This document shows positions 7,398 through 15,112 of a DNA stretch of 49,368 bases, piece after piece. Numbering within the stretch: position 1 is the first letter of the stretch; each line of letters starts with the position of its first letter. The stretch covers positions 1 to 49,368 of the forward strand of contig NZ_JADLJS010000041.1 in NCBI RefSeq assembly GCF_015680405.1. Reading direction: 5' to 3'. The stretch comes from Pseudomonas pudica (lineage in GTDB: Bacteria > Pseudomonadota > Gammaproteobacteria > Pseudomonadales > Pseudomonadaceae). The position numbers and the translations under genes were made by a program. Under the pieces are notes generated by a model that made no database searches, had not been told where the DNA came from, and worked only from the letters and a program-made list of their open reading frames with translations.

Positions 7398-7874
7398 TCA
7401 GGGCCGGGTGTTCAAACCCATCATACGTCCGAGGAACTCGGCCGGTGGCAGATCCTGTTGTTCATCCACCAACCCCTGCAGCAATCCGGCACTACGCTCA
7501 CTGAACGGTGCCGACTTCGGCCCCGCCAGGTCAACATGCAGCAGCATCTGCTCGCTGGCCGCCAGTGCCTCGTCGAGCCCCGCCCGGTGCAGGCTGTGGT
7601 AGACATGCAGGCGCTTGCGATCGAAGCCGATGATCTGCGTCTGCACCCACACCTCGGTACCCAGCTTCACTTCGTGCAGGTAGTTTATGTGCGCTTCCAG
7701 GGTGAACAGCGAGTTACCGCTCTGGCCGCGGCTGTCGGCATCCAGGCCGATGCGCTCCATCAGCGCGTCGGTGGCGTAGCTGAAGATCAGCAGGTAGTAG
7801 GCATCACGCAGGTGCCCGTTGTAGTCGACCCAGTCTTCCTGGACCGGGGTACGGTAGGTGATCAGTGCGGGCAT
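7398..7874 (-). CDS. cdhB: Betainyl-CoA thioesterase CdhB (hotdog fold)
   Basis: The 158-residue protein is of the 4-hydroxybenzoyl-CoA-thioesterase-like hotdog type; the early QEDWVDYNGHLRDAYYLLIFSYATD carries the N-terminal catalytic-loop pattern with Asp/Asn in DYNGH. In carnitine breakdown it is assigned to hydrolysis of betainyl-CoA to glycine betaine and CoA. It follows cdhA with a 10-base gap, and its ribosome binding site GGAGACC lies at the cdhA 3' end, so the genes are clearly co-transcribed. Gene order cdhC-cdhA-cdhB matches Pseudomonas carnitine loci. The fold is clear; the substrate is taken from that operon context. Confidence 0.88.
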   Translation of the reverse strand: MPALITYRTPVQEDWVDYNGHLRDAYYLLIFSYATDALMERIGLDADSRGQSGNSLFTLEAHINYLHEVKLGTEVWVQTQIIGFDRKRLHVYHSLHRAGLDEALAASEQMLLHVDLAGPKSAPFSERSAGLLQGLVDEQQDLPPAEFLGRMMGLNTRP

Positions 7875-7884
7875 CGCGGTCTCC

Positions 7885-8850
7885 TCAGTCGCCGAAAGCC
7901 ATACCGTGCTTGGCCTTGCTGGTCTTCACCGCTTCCAGCACTGCCAACAGGGTGTCATCACGATAGCGCTCCAGCGCGGCGATGCTGTGGTCGCCCAGTT
8001 GTTCGGAGGTCCCTTCGACCACATCGTCGATCAGCTTGTCGGTCAGCTCTGGTGCCGGCAGATAAGTCCACGGCAGTTGCAGCGCCGGGCCGAACTGGGC
8101 CATGAAGTGACGCATGCCTGCGTCACCACCGGCCAGGGTGTAGGTGAGGAACGTGCCCATGAACGACCAGCGCAGGCCGGCGCCGAAGCGGATGGCATCG
8201 TCGATTTCGCCGGTGCTGGCCACGCCGTCGTTGACCAGGTGCAGGGCTTCGCGCCACAGGGCTTCGAGCAGGCGGTCGGCGATGAACCCGGGCACTTCCT
8301 TGCGTACGTGCAGCGGGCGCATGCCCAGGGCGGTGTAGATGGTTTTGGCAGCTTCGATGGCCTCGGGGGCGGTGCGGTTGCCACCGACGATTTCCACCAG
8401 CGGCAGCAGGTACACCGGGTTGAACGGGTGGCCGACCACGCAGCGCTCGGGGTGGGTGGCAGATTCGTAGAACTCGCTGGGCAGCAGGCCCGAGGTGCTG
8501 GAACCGATGATTGCATCGGGTTTTGCGGCAGCGCTGACCTTTGCGTGCAGGTCGAGCTTCAGGTCCAGGCGTTCAGGGGCGCTTTCCTGGATGAAATCGG
8601 CATCGCGAACGCATTCCTCGATAGTGTCGACGAACTTCAGGCGTTGTTGTGAAGCGCCTGGTGCCAGGCCTTGCTTTTTCAATGCCGGCCAGGCGTTGGC
8701 GATGCGCTTGCGCAAGGCCTGCTCGGCGCCTGGCGCCGGGTCCCAGGCGACCACGTCCAGGCCGTGGGCCAGGGCGCGCGCAACCCAGCCGCTGCCGATC
8801 ACGCCACTACCCAGGGCGGCGAAGGTCTTGATCTCGGTGATGAAGGTCAT
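7885..8850 (-). CDS. cdhA: L-carnitine dehydrogenase CdhA
   Basis: The 321-residue NAD-dependent enzyme oxidises L-carnitine to 3-dehydrocarnitine. It belongs to the 3-hydroxyacyl-CoA dehydrogenase superfamily: a Rossmann glycine motif GSGVIGSGWVARALAHGLDV lies at about residues 14-33, and the active-site HPFNP segment at about 140 (VVGHPFNPVYLLPLVEIVGG). A helical C-terminal dimerisation domain follows (EVPGFIADRLLEALWREALHL). The start codon follows the cdhC stop by 18 bases with GGAGCC upstream of ATG in the operon. Length and partners cdhC and cdhB match the known carnitine pathway and distinguish it from a fatty-acid enzyme. Confidence 0.92.
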   Translation of the reverse strand: MTFITEIKTFAALGSGVIGSGWVARALAHGLDVVAWDPAPGAEQALRKRIANAWPALKKQGLAPGASQQRLKFVDTIEECVRDADFIQESAPERLDLKLDLHAKVSAAAKPDAIIGSSTSGLLPSEFYESATHPERCVVGHPFNPVYLLPLVEIVGGNRTAPEAIEAAKTIYTALGMRPLHVRKEVPGFIADRLLEALWREALHLVNDGVASTGEIDDAIRFGAGLRWSFMGTFLTYTLAGGDAGMRHFMAQFGPALQLPWTYLPAPELTDKLIDDVVEGTSEQLGDHSIAALERYRDDTLLAVLEAVKTSKAKHGMAFGD

Positions 8851-8868
8851 GTTGGGCTCCTGAAAGTG

Positions 8869-9753
8869 TCAGCGGCGTTTGAGGTTCATCTTTTCCCGGC
8901 CTTCTGCCGGGGTCAGCACGCGGGCGCCAAGGCGCGAAATGATCTCCACCGCGCGCTCGACCAACTGGCCGTTGCTGGCCAACACGCCACGGTCCAGATA
9001 CAGGTTGTCCTCCAGGCCCACCCGCACGTTGCCGCCCAGCAGCACGGCCTGTGCGGCCATCGGCATCTGCATGCGGCCGATTCCGAACCCGGCCCAGGTG
9101 ACGTTGGCCGGCAAGTTGTCGACCATCGCCTTCATGGTGGTGGTATCAGCCGGCGCGCCCCACGGGATGCCCAGGCACAGCTGGAACAGCGGGTCGTCGA
9201 GCAGGCCTTCCTTCATCATTTGCTTGGCGAACCACAGGTGGCCGGTGTCGAAGATTTCCAGCTCGGCTTTTACCCCCAGCTCGGTTATGCGCTTGGCGCC
9301 GGCGCGCAGTTGCGCCGGGGTGGAGACGTAGATCGAGTTGCCGTCGCCGAAGTTGAGGGTGCCGCAGTCGAGGGTGCAGATCTCCGGCAGCAACGCTTCG
9401 ACATGCGCCAGGCGCTCCAGGGGGCCGATCAGGTCGGTGCCCGGGCCGAATTCCAGTGGTGTTTCACCTGGGCCGATTTCCAGGTCGCCACCCATGCCCG
9501 CGGTAAGGTTGACGATGATGTCCACGTCGGCTTCGCGGATGCGTTCCATGACTTCGCGATACAGCGCCACATCACGGCTGAAACGGCCGGTTTGCGGGTC
9601 GCGCACGTGGCAGTGGACCACGGTGGCGCCGGCTTTGGCAGCCTCTACGGCAGACTCGGCGATCTGCTTGGGGGTGACTGGAACAAGGTGGCTTTTCGAG
9701 GCGGTGTCGCCGGCGCCGGTGAGGGCGCAGGTGATGATGACGTCGTGGTTCAT
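8869..9753 (-). CDS. cdhC: Dehydrocarnitine cleavage enzyme CdhC (BKACE family)
   Basis: The 294-residue TIM-barrel enzyme is of the beta-keto acid cleavage family. It is expected to combine 3-dehydrocarnitine with acetyl-CoA to give betainyl-CoA and acetoacetate. Family signatures include the N-terminal VIITCALTGAGDT, the zinc ligands in VVHCHVRDPQTG (about residues 46-57), and TAGMGG. The start at 9753 (MNHDVIITCALTG) replaces the longer open frame because the extra N-terminal residues derive from a REP element. The gene is second in caiX-cdhC-cdhA-cdhB, separated from caiX by 121 bases containing a REP pair. Confidence 0.92.
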   Translation of the reverse strand: MNHDVIITCALTGAGDTASKSHLVPVTPKQIAESAVEAAKAGATVVHCHVRDPQTGRFSRDVALYREVMERIREADVDIIVNLTAGMGGDLEIGPGETPLEFGPGTDLIGPLERLAHVEALLPEICTLDCGTLNFGDGNSIYVSTPAQLRAGAKRITELGVKAELEIFDTGHLWFAKQMMKEGLLDDPLFQLCLGIPWGAPADTTTMKAMVDNLPANVTWAGFGIGRMQMPMAAQAVLLGGNVRVGLEDNLYLDRGVLASNGQLVERAVEIISRLGARVLTPAEGREKMNLKRR

Positions 9754-9778
9754 GACGGGGTTCCTTGTGGTGTCTGGT

Positions 9779-9871
9779 GGCCTTTTCGCGGGTAAACCCG
9801 CTCCCACAGGGAACGATGTTGCCCCTGGCATGTGCATGACTTGTGGGAGCGGGTTTACCCGCGAATGTGCC
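9779..9871. repeat. Inverted pair of REP elements inside the carnitine operon
   Basis: Two facing REP copies (TCGCGGGTAAACCCGCTCCC and complement) fill the gap between caiX and cdhC. Because the genes on both sides are on the same strand, the hairpin may protect the caiX part of the message and lower expression of the enzyme genes. Confidence 0.9.
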
Positions 9872-9874
9872 GGA

Positions 9875-10819
9875 TCAGTTGGCAGTGAGGTTTAGGTTGT
9901 CGGCAGCCGGCTTGCCATCGAAGGTGGTCACACCCTCCAGCCAGCGGGCCTTGTCCTCGGGGTGGTCCTTGAGCCACTGGCGGGCCGATTCCAGTGCATC
10001 CTTGTGGTCGAGCAGCGGCTGCATCATGCGGCTCTCGTCCTCGGCGCTGAAGCTCAGGTTCGCCAGCAGGCGGTGGGCATTGGGGCAGCGCTCGGCGTAG
10101 TCTGGCGCAGTCACCGTCCACACTGTCGCGCGGCCTTCGTCAGGGCCCAGGGCGTCCTGGCTGTCGCCCAGGTAGACCATGTCGATATTCACGTTCATCG
10201 GGTGCGGTGCCCAGCCAAAGAACACCACGGCCTCGTTGCGCCGCACTGCACGGTCGACGGCGGCGAGCATGCCGGCCTCGCTGGATTCGACCAGCTGGAA
10301 CTTGCCCAGGCCGAACTGGTTCTTGGCGATCATCGCCTTGATCTGGGTGTTGGCGCCGGAACCCGGTTCGATGCCGTAGATTTTCCCGCCCAGTTCCTTT
10401 TCGAACTTGTGGATGTCGGCGAAGGTCTTCAGGCCCTTGTCGGCCAGGTACTTGGGTACTGCCAGGGTGGCGCGGGCGTCTTCCAGGCTGGGCTTGTCGA
10501 GCACCTTGACCTGCTTGGCGTCGACGAACGGGGTAATGGTCTGGGTCATGATCGGGTTCCAGTAACCCAGGAACATGTCCAGGCGTTTGTCGCGGATGCC
10601 GGCGAAGATGATCTGCTGCGAGGCGCTGGTCTGCTTGGTCTGGTAGCCAAGGCCATCGAGCAGCACCTGGGCAATGGCGCTGGTGGCGATGACATCGGTC
10701 CAGTTGACCACGCCCAGACGGACGTTCTTGCAGGCCGCAGGCTCGGCGGCGAATAGTGGGGAAGTGGCGATGCTGCTCAGGGTAAGGGTCAACAGGCTGC
10801 GGCGGATCAAGCTGTGCAT
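9875..10819 (-). CDS. caiX: Carnitine-binding periplasmic protein CaiX
   Basis: The 314-residue substrate-binding protein of the OpuAC/ProX type has a signal peptide (LIRRSLLTLTLSSIATSPLFA, cleavage before AEPAAC). Aromatic binding-box residues are visible in VVNWTDVIATSA, LGYWNPIMTQT and FGWAPHPMN. The start at 10819 is chosen because the signal peptide begins there and GGAGAGCC lies just upstream; the longer frame adds 55 residues without such features. No permease or ATPase gene accompanies it. In Pseudomonas such orphan binding proteins pass their ligand to the CbcWV core, encoded here at 0.1-2.1 kb. It heads the carnitine operon and is divergent from cdhR. Confidence 0.9.
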   Translation of the reverse strand: MHSLIRRSLLTLTLSSIATSPLFAAEPAACKNVRLGVVNWTDVIATSAIAQVLLDGLGYQTKQTSASQQIIFAGIRDKRLDMFLGYWNPIMTQTITPFVDAKQVKVLDKPSLEDARATLAVPKYLADKGLKTFADIHKFEKELGGKIYGIEPGSGANTQIKAMIAKNQFGLGKFQLVESSEAGMLAAVDRAVRRNEAVVFFGWAPHPMNVNIDMVYLGDSQDALGPDEGRATVWTVTAPDYAERCPNAHRLLANLSFSAEDESRMMQPLLDHKDALESARQWLKDHPEDKARWLEGVTTFDGKPAADNLNLTAN

Positions 10820-10966
10820 GGTGGCTCTCCATCGGCAGTGCATATTGTTATTGGGGTTCGACCTCTCTGGGTCGTATGAAGAAGCTACGCTGCTGTCAGG
10901 GTGGAAAATCGCACCCTGGCGACCAACATTTGCACGGAGGCGACCACCTTTGCCGTGGAGCATGCA

Positions 10967-11929
10967 ATGCCGCAAATCATTCACTTCCTGTTGTTGCCCG
11001 GGTTCTCGGCCATGGGTTTCATCAGTGCCCTGGAACCACTGCGGGTGGCCAACCGCTTCAAGGGCTCGTTGTATCGCTGGCAGGTGCTGAGCCTGGACGG
11101 AGGCGCAGTGCAGGCCAGCAATGGCATGTCGGTGAACGCCGATGCAGCGCTGGCGGCGGGCGAACCTGGCGGCATCCTGCTGATCGTCGCCGGCTTCGAG
11201 CCATTGGCCTGTTACGGGCCGGCGCTGCAGCAGGCGCTACGCCGCCTGGACCATGAGGGGGTTGTTCTGGGGGGCATCGATACCGGCGCGGTGGTGCTGG
11301 CCGAGGCCGGTCTGCTCGACGGTCATCGCGCCACCGTGCACTGGGAGGCGCTGGAGGCGTTCAAGGAGAACTATCCGAGCCTGCAGGCGACCCAGGAGCT
11401 GTTCGAAATCGATCGCCGGCGCATCACCTGCGCGGGTGGCACTGCCTCGATCGACCTGATGCTCGACCTGATTGCGCAATCCCACGGCAGCGAGCTGGCG
11501 GTGCAGGTATCGGAGCAGTTCGTGTTGGGCCGCATTCGGCCGCGGCAGGATCATCAGCGGATGCAGATTGCCTCTCGCTATGGCATCAGCAACCGCAAGC
11601 TGGTGCAGGTGATCGGCGAGATGGAAAAGCATACTGAGCCACCGTTGAGCACATTGGAGCTGGCCGCCCGTGCCATGATCACCAGGCGTCAACTGGAGCG
11701 CTTGTTTCGTCTGCACCTGAATGACACGCCCAGTGGGTTCTATCTTGACCTGCGTCTGGACAAGGCGCGTCAGCTGCTTTGCCAGACGCAGATGAGCATC
11801 ACGCAGGTAAGTGTGGCATGCGGTTTCGAGCTGCCGTCGTACTTTACCCGCCGGTACAAAAGACGCTTTGGACGCTGTCCTCGTGAAGAGCGTCAGGCGC
11901 TGAAGCCACAGCTGCCGGATCAGAACTGA
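10967..11929 (+). CDS. cdhR: CdhR, AraC-family activator of carnitine catabolism
   Basis: The 320-residue regulator has the same layout as GbdR: an amidotransferase/DJ-1-like sensor domain (residues about 1-180; IIHFLLLPGFSAMGFISALEPLRVAN; GIDTGAVVLAEAGLLDG) and a C-terminal AraC paired helix-turn-helix (STLELAARAMITRRQLERLF; ITQVSVACGFELPSYFTRRYKRRFG). It is divergent from caiX across about 150 bases and should switch on caiX-cdhCAB with carnitine. The start at 10967 is preferred (TGGAG six bases upstream, family N terminus); an in-frame start at 10901 exists. The 3' end overlaps the next minus-strand gene by 10 bases. Confidence 0.9.
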   Translation: MPQIIHFLLLPGFSAMGFISALEPLRVANRFKGSLYRWQVLSLDGGAVQASNGMSVNADAALAAGEPGGILLIVAGFEPLACYGPALQQALRRLDHEGVVLGGIDTGAVVLAEAGLLDGHRATVHWEALEAFKENYPSLQATQELFEIDRRRITCAGGTASIDLMLDLIAQSHGSELAVQVSEQFVLGRIRPRQDHQRMQIASRYGISNRKLVQVIGEMEKHTEPPLSTLELAARAMITRRQLERLFRLHLNDTPSGFYLDLRLDKARQLLCQTQMSITQVSVACGFELPSYFTRRYKRRFGRCPREERQALKPQLPDQN

Positions 11930-12471
11930 TCGAGGTCGGAATACGCCTGGAGGCGGTTTTCGATCTGTACTCGCCGCGCCTCGAAAGCCCGGGTGTCGAG
12001 TTTGGCGCCCATATGGTCCAGCAGCAGGGTCACGCGCGTCCGCGGAGCATCCGGGTCGGTCGCACAGCACAAGTGAAAGATGATCGCCAGGGGGCTGCCG
12101 TTGTCATCCAGGTCAAAGTCGATGCGCAGGTGCGAGCTGGCCGAGGTGCTGCGCAGCAGAGCGAGGTCTGGCTGTTTCAAGCCATTGAGTATGTCCTTGG
12201 CAACCCGCTCGAACTTGAGGTTGCGCCTCTGGGGCGCTGGAATCCAGCCGTTGAAGACGTCCTGAAACACGGCATCCGTGGGTACGCAGTTGATGCTTTT
12301 CGTCGTCCGTTCGAACAATTCGATACCGATGTCTTCCAGGCCCTGTAGAAAATGGTTGAACCAGCGCTGGCCGTCCTGTTGACGATCGTGAGCCTGGTTG
12401 GCCCCCAGTTGCGCCAGGCGCAGGCAGGCGTGAAGGTCCTCCCATGGTTGGGTGGCAGGTTTGGTGGGCAT
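11920..12471 (-). CDS. Unrecognised soluble protein, homologous to the next upstream gene product
   Basis: A 183-residue protein with no signal peptide or membrane segment. I do not recognise a named family. Residues 11-52 (EDLHACLRLAQLGAN... to IGIEL) align without gaps with residues about 58-99 of the protein encoded at 12537-13277, with 14 of 42 identical, including E-D, R-L, A-N, D, W, N, G-L and G-L. The C-terminal regions (TRAFEARRVQIENRLQAYS versus VRHFDAMRDAVRMKLASQAF) also correspond. The two genes therefore look like a diverged tandem pair. The start at 12471 has only a weak GAGGG site. The 3' end overlaps cdhR tail to tail by 10 bases. Function unknown; a link to carnitine metabolism is not implied. 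Confidence 0.7.
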   Translation of the reverse strand: MPTKPATQPWEDLHACLRLAQLGANQAHDRQQDGQRWFNHFLQGLEDIGIELFERTTKSINCVPTDAVFQDVFNGWIPAPQRRNLKFERVAKDILNGLKQPDLALLRSTSASSHLRIDFDLDDNGSPLAIIFHLCCATDPDAPRTRVTLLLDHMGAKLDTRAFEARRVQIENRLQAYSDLDQF

Positions 12472-12505
12472 GCTTCTGGCCCTCGTCGCAAAGTAGGAAG
12501 GGGAG

Positions 12506-12530
12506 CCTGGCGCCGCTGGGCGGCGCCAGG
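12506..12530 (-). promoter_or_regulatory. Hairpin between two homologous unknown genes
   Basis: Inverted repeat with 10-base arms (CCTGGCGCCG / CGGCGCCAGG) and a 5-base loop, in the 65-base gap between the two minus-strand unknown genes. The minus-strand tail is pyrimidine-rich but not a clean T-run, so partial termination or attenuation is more likely than full termination. Confidence 0.5.
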
Positions 12531-12536
12531 TTCAGG

Positions 12537-13277
12537 TCAGATGTCCAGCGCCAGGATGTCGAACGCCTGGCTGGCCAGCTTCATCCTGACGGCATCGCGC
12601 ATGGCGTCGAAGTGACGAACACTGAACGAGCCCTGCTGCGAGGCCCGGTAAACCCGGGTGTTCGACTTGTCGATGATGCGGCCAGCCGACCCAGCGGCTT
12701 TCTCGGCCTTGTCATAGCTCAGCTGAACGCTGGTCATGTGCATGATCGGTAGCCCTTGCGGTGTCATCTCGCAGGCCGAAATCTGAATGGTGCTGGATTT
12801 CCCCGAAACGCTCACGCTGCTTTCTTCAAGCAGTTGCTGCGCCTTCGGCGTTTGTACGATCGCTTCGAAGGATCGTTGTACACAGCGGCTCAGGCGGTGG
12901 CTGGCGCCGATCTGGACGGTGACGATCTGAGGCACCAGGGTGGCCAGCGTGTGGGTGTCCTTGTCGATTGCTTCCTCGACATGGGCGGCGCCGGTCAGCG
13001 TCCAGCCGAACTTGCCCAGACCGTCGTTGTAGAAGTTGTACCACTCGCGCTGCTGGGTTTCCTTGTCGAACTTCTTGTTCGCCGACAGGTTCATCAGGCG
13101 CATGCCATCGAGCACATCTTCGGCAACACTGGCCGGTACATCCGGGGCAAAGATGCAGACGGTGTTGGCTACCATGACGGCGCGTTCTTCGCCTTCTTTC
13201 TTCAGGGCGGCAATGGCGCTGTTCATGTCGGTCTTGCTGATAGTAGAGGTCATGTCTTGGTTTCCGATCTGGTTCAT
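12537..13277 (-). CDS. Unrecognised protein, longer member of a tandem homologous pair
   Basis: A 246-residue soluble protein of unknown function. It has an N-terminal extension of about 55 residues (SKTDMNSAIAALKKEGEERAVMVANTVCIF...), then a region homologous to the 183-residue protein encoded downstream. The C-terminal half is rich in Ser, Thr and Gln (SSVSVSGKSSTIQISA) and suggests beta structure. The start at 13277 is chosen because GAGGTG lies six bases upstream; in-frame GTG (13286) and ATG (13280) codons just upstream are alternatives. It is probably co-transcribed with the downstream relative through a hairpin-containing gap. No secretion signal is visible. I cannot assign a role. Confidence 0.72.
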   Translation of the reverse strand: MNQIGNQDMTSTISKTDMNSAIAALKKEGEERAVMVANTVCIFAPDVPASVAEDVLDGMRLMNLSANKKFDKETQQREWYNFYNDGLGKFGWTLTGAAHVEEAIDKDTHTLATLVPQIVTVQIGASHRLSRCVQRSFEAIVQTPKAQQLLEESSVSVSGKSSTIQISACEMTPQGLPIMHMTSVQLSYDKAEKAAGSAGRIIDKSNTRVYRASQQGSFSVRHFDAMRDAVRMKLASQAFDILALDI

Positions 13278-13368
13278 CATCGGCACCTCGGGTGAGGCGC
13301 CGGGGACGCACTTTGGTTCGGATCGTCAAGACAGATAAGCCGACAGCCTTTCCTGCCCAGGAACTTCC

Positions 13369-13770
13369 TTACTGCTGGCCGATGGACTGCAGGTACTCCG
13401 AGCGGTCATCGCTGCGCTGTGCCACGCAGGTGTTCCACGCCGCTTCGAACGCTTTGCTGCCCGGCTTCTCGGCGTAGGTTTCTACCTTGCAGTCGGCATC
13501 GCGCAGCTGCGTCCACAGTTTCTCGGCGGCATCCATGCGCCCGGCCAGGGCATCGGCCTTGTCGCTTTCGTCGGCGTACTGGTCGCGAATGCGCTGGATA
13601 AGGTCGTCATACGCCGACTTCAGTTCACGCTCGGCCGTCTGCTTGTTGAATGCCGCGCAAGCATATGTCTGCTGGTCGGTCTCTACGTTGTCGCACGGGG
13701 TGCTTTCTTCCTCGCCGGCCTGGGCGCCCGATACGATAGCCAGCAATACCAGCCATGCCATTGATTTCAT
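13369..13770 (-). CDS. Secreted LprI-like (DUF1311) protein
   Basis: A 133-residue exported protein: a signal peptide (MKSMAWLVLLAIVSGAQA) precedes a mature domain with four cysteines (CDNVETDQQTYACAAF; ADCKVE; NTCVAQR), a pattern seen in the lysozyme-inhibitor LprI N-terminal/DUF1311 family of periplasmic proteins. The start at 13770 is supported by GAGGAGAA five bases upstream. It lies about 90 bases upstream of the unknown pair on the same strand and could be the first gene of that group. Lysozyme inhibition is a family-level possibility only. The family call rests on the cysteine pattern and the helical core (ELKSAYDDLIQRI; WTQLRDADC). Confidence 0.75.
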   Translation of the reverse strand: MKSMAWLVLLAIVSGAQAGEEESTPCDNVETDQQTYACAAFNKQTAERELKSAYDDLIQRIRDQYADESDKADALAGRMDAAEKLWTQLRDADCKVETYAEKPGSKAFEAAWNTCVAQRSDDRSEYLQSIGQQ

Positions 13771-13896
13771 CCGTTTTCTCCTCAACAAGGCTGACGAATC
13801 GGCTGGATTCTCGCTCAGCTGTCGGCAAGACGATAGCTCCCTGAAGAAATGTTCATGAAACGGCCGGAAATGTCGTTATCGAGACTGTCTCTCATC

Positions 13897-13920
13897 GCCA
13901 GACGGCGCGCCAGAGGGCGC
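13897..13920. promoter_or_regulatory. Tandem 12-base repeat upstream of the dimethylglycine operon
   Basis: GCCAGACGGCGC is followed directly by GCCAGAGGGCGC (11 of 12 bases identical), ending about 138 bases before the first gene of the dimethylglycine operon and followed by GATGTCGCGC. TGTCGTT motifs flank it at 13871 and 13954. A regulator site is plausible but unproven. Confidence 0.35.
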
Positions 13921-14057
13921 GATGTCGCGCATTGACGCTTTCGGCAAACCCCCTGTCGTTTTTGCATCGGGGCGCTGTTGGGCACAGGCATATGCTGGCC
14001 CCAAAGCGCCGGCAATAAGGTTTGGCGCAAACCCATTCAATAAAAGGGGACAGCCTG

Positions 14058-15035
14058 ATGAGCCCAGCCGAACTTCACGCCGACAGCATCGTCATTGACG
14101 GCCTGATCATTGCCAAATGGAACCGCGAGCTGTTCGAGGACATGCGCAAAGGCGGGTTGACTGCGGCCAACTGCACGGTGTCGGTCTGGGAAGGTTTCAA
14201 GGCTACCGTCGACAACATCGCCGCCAGCCAGAAGCTGATCCGCGAAAACAGCGACCTGGTGATGCCGGTGCGCACCACTGCCGACATCCGCAAGGCCAAG
14301 GAGCTGGGCAAGACCGGTATTCTTTTCGGCTTCCAGAACGCCCATGCCTTCGAAGACCAGATCGCCTATGTCGACGTCTTCAAGCAGCTGGGCGTGGGCA
14401 TCGTGCAGATGTGCTACAACACCCAGAACCTGGTCGGCACCGGCTGCTACGAGCGTGACGGCGGCCTGTCGGGCTTCGGCCGCGAGATCGTTGCCGAAAT
14501 GAACCGCGTCGGCATCATGTGCGACCTGTCCCACGTCGGCTCCAAGACCTCCGAAGAAGTCATCCTCGAGTCGAAAAAGCCGGTCTGCTACTCGCACTGC
14601 CTGCCTTCGGGCCTGAAAGAGCACCCGCGCAACAAGTCGGACGAAGAGCTGAAGTTCATCGCCGACCATGGCGGTTTCGTCGGTGTGACCATGTTCGCGC
14701 CGTTCCTGGCCAAGGGCATCGACTCCACCATCGACGACTACGCCGAAGCCATCGAATACACCATGAACATCGTTGGTGAAGACGCCATCGGTATCGGTAC
14801 CGACTTCACCCAGGGCCACGGCCAGGACTTCTTCGAGTACCTGACCCACGACAAGGGTTACGCCCGTCGCCTGACCAACTTCGGCAAGATCATCAACCCG
14901 CTGGGCATCCGCACTGTGGGCGAATTCCCCAACCTCACCGAAACCTTGCTCAAGCGCGGCCACTCCGAGCGCGTGGTGCGCAAGATCATGGGTGAGAACT
15001 GGGTCAACGTCCTCAAGGACGTGTGGGGCGAGTAA
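14058..15035 (+). CDS. Dipeptidase-like (M19 family) protein lacking part of the metal site
   Basis: A 325-residue protein of the renal-dipeptidase fold, first gene of the dimethylglycine operon, in the same position as the dipeptidase-annotated gene next to dgcA in other Pseudomonas. The retained features are the His in CDLSHVG (about residue 158), the His in YSHC (about 179), an RN-containing loop and the Asp in GIGTDFTQG (about 251). The usual N-terminal zinc pair (D-G-H-x-D) reads VIDGLIIAKWN, and the bridging Glu position reads FGFQNA, so the second metal site appears lost. It is therefore doubtful as a dipeptidase. The start at 14058 has AAAAGGGGA upstream. The real substrate is unknown, but the operon suggests a role in methylamine breakdown. 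Confidence 0.88.
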   Translation: MSPAELHADSIVIDGLIIAKWNRELFEDMRKGGLTAANCTVSVWEGFKATVDNIAASQKLIRENSDLVMPVRTTADIRKAKELGKTGILFGFQNAHAFEDQIAYVDVFKQLGVGIVQMCYNTQNLVGTGCYERDGGLSGFGREIVAEMNRVGIMCDLSHVGSKTSEEVILESKKPVCYSHCLPSGLKEHPRNKSDEELKFIADHGGFVGVTMFAPFLAKGIDSTIDDYAEAIEYTMNIVGEDAIGIGTDFTQGHGQDFFEYLTHDKGYARRLTNFGKIINPLGIRTVGEFPNLTETLLKRGHSERVVRKIMGENWVNVLKDVWGE

Positions 15036-15112
15036 GCCGCTCTCCAAGCCTGAAAGCCCCTGCCAGCAACGCCGGGGCATCCCAATAAAAAATTTTATGG
15101 AGTTGAGTTTCC

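Noticed and set aside
5011..9871. Recurring palindromes with regular appearance, considered as a CRISPR-like array
   Set aside because: They are dispersed one pair per intergenic gap with no regular spacers; they are REP elements.
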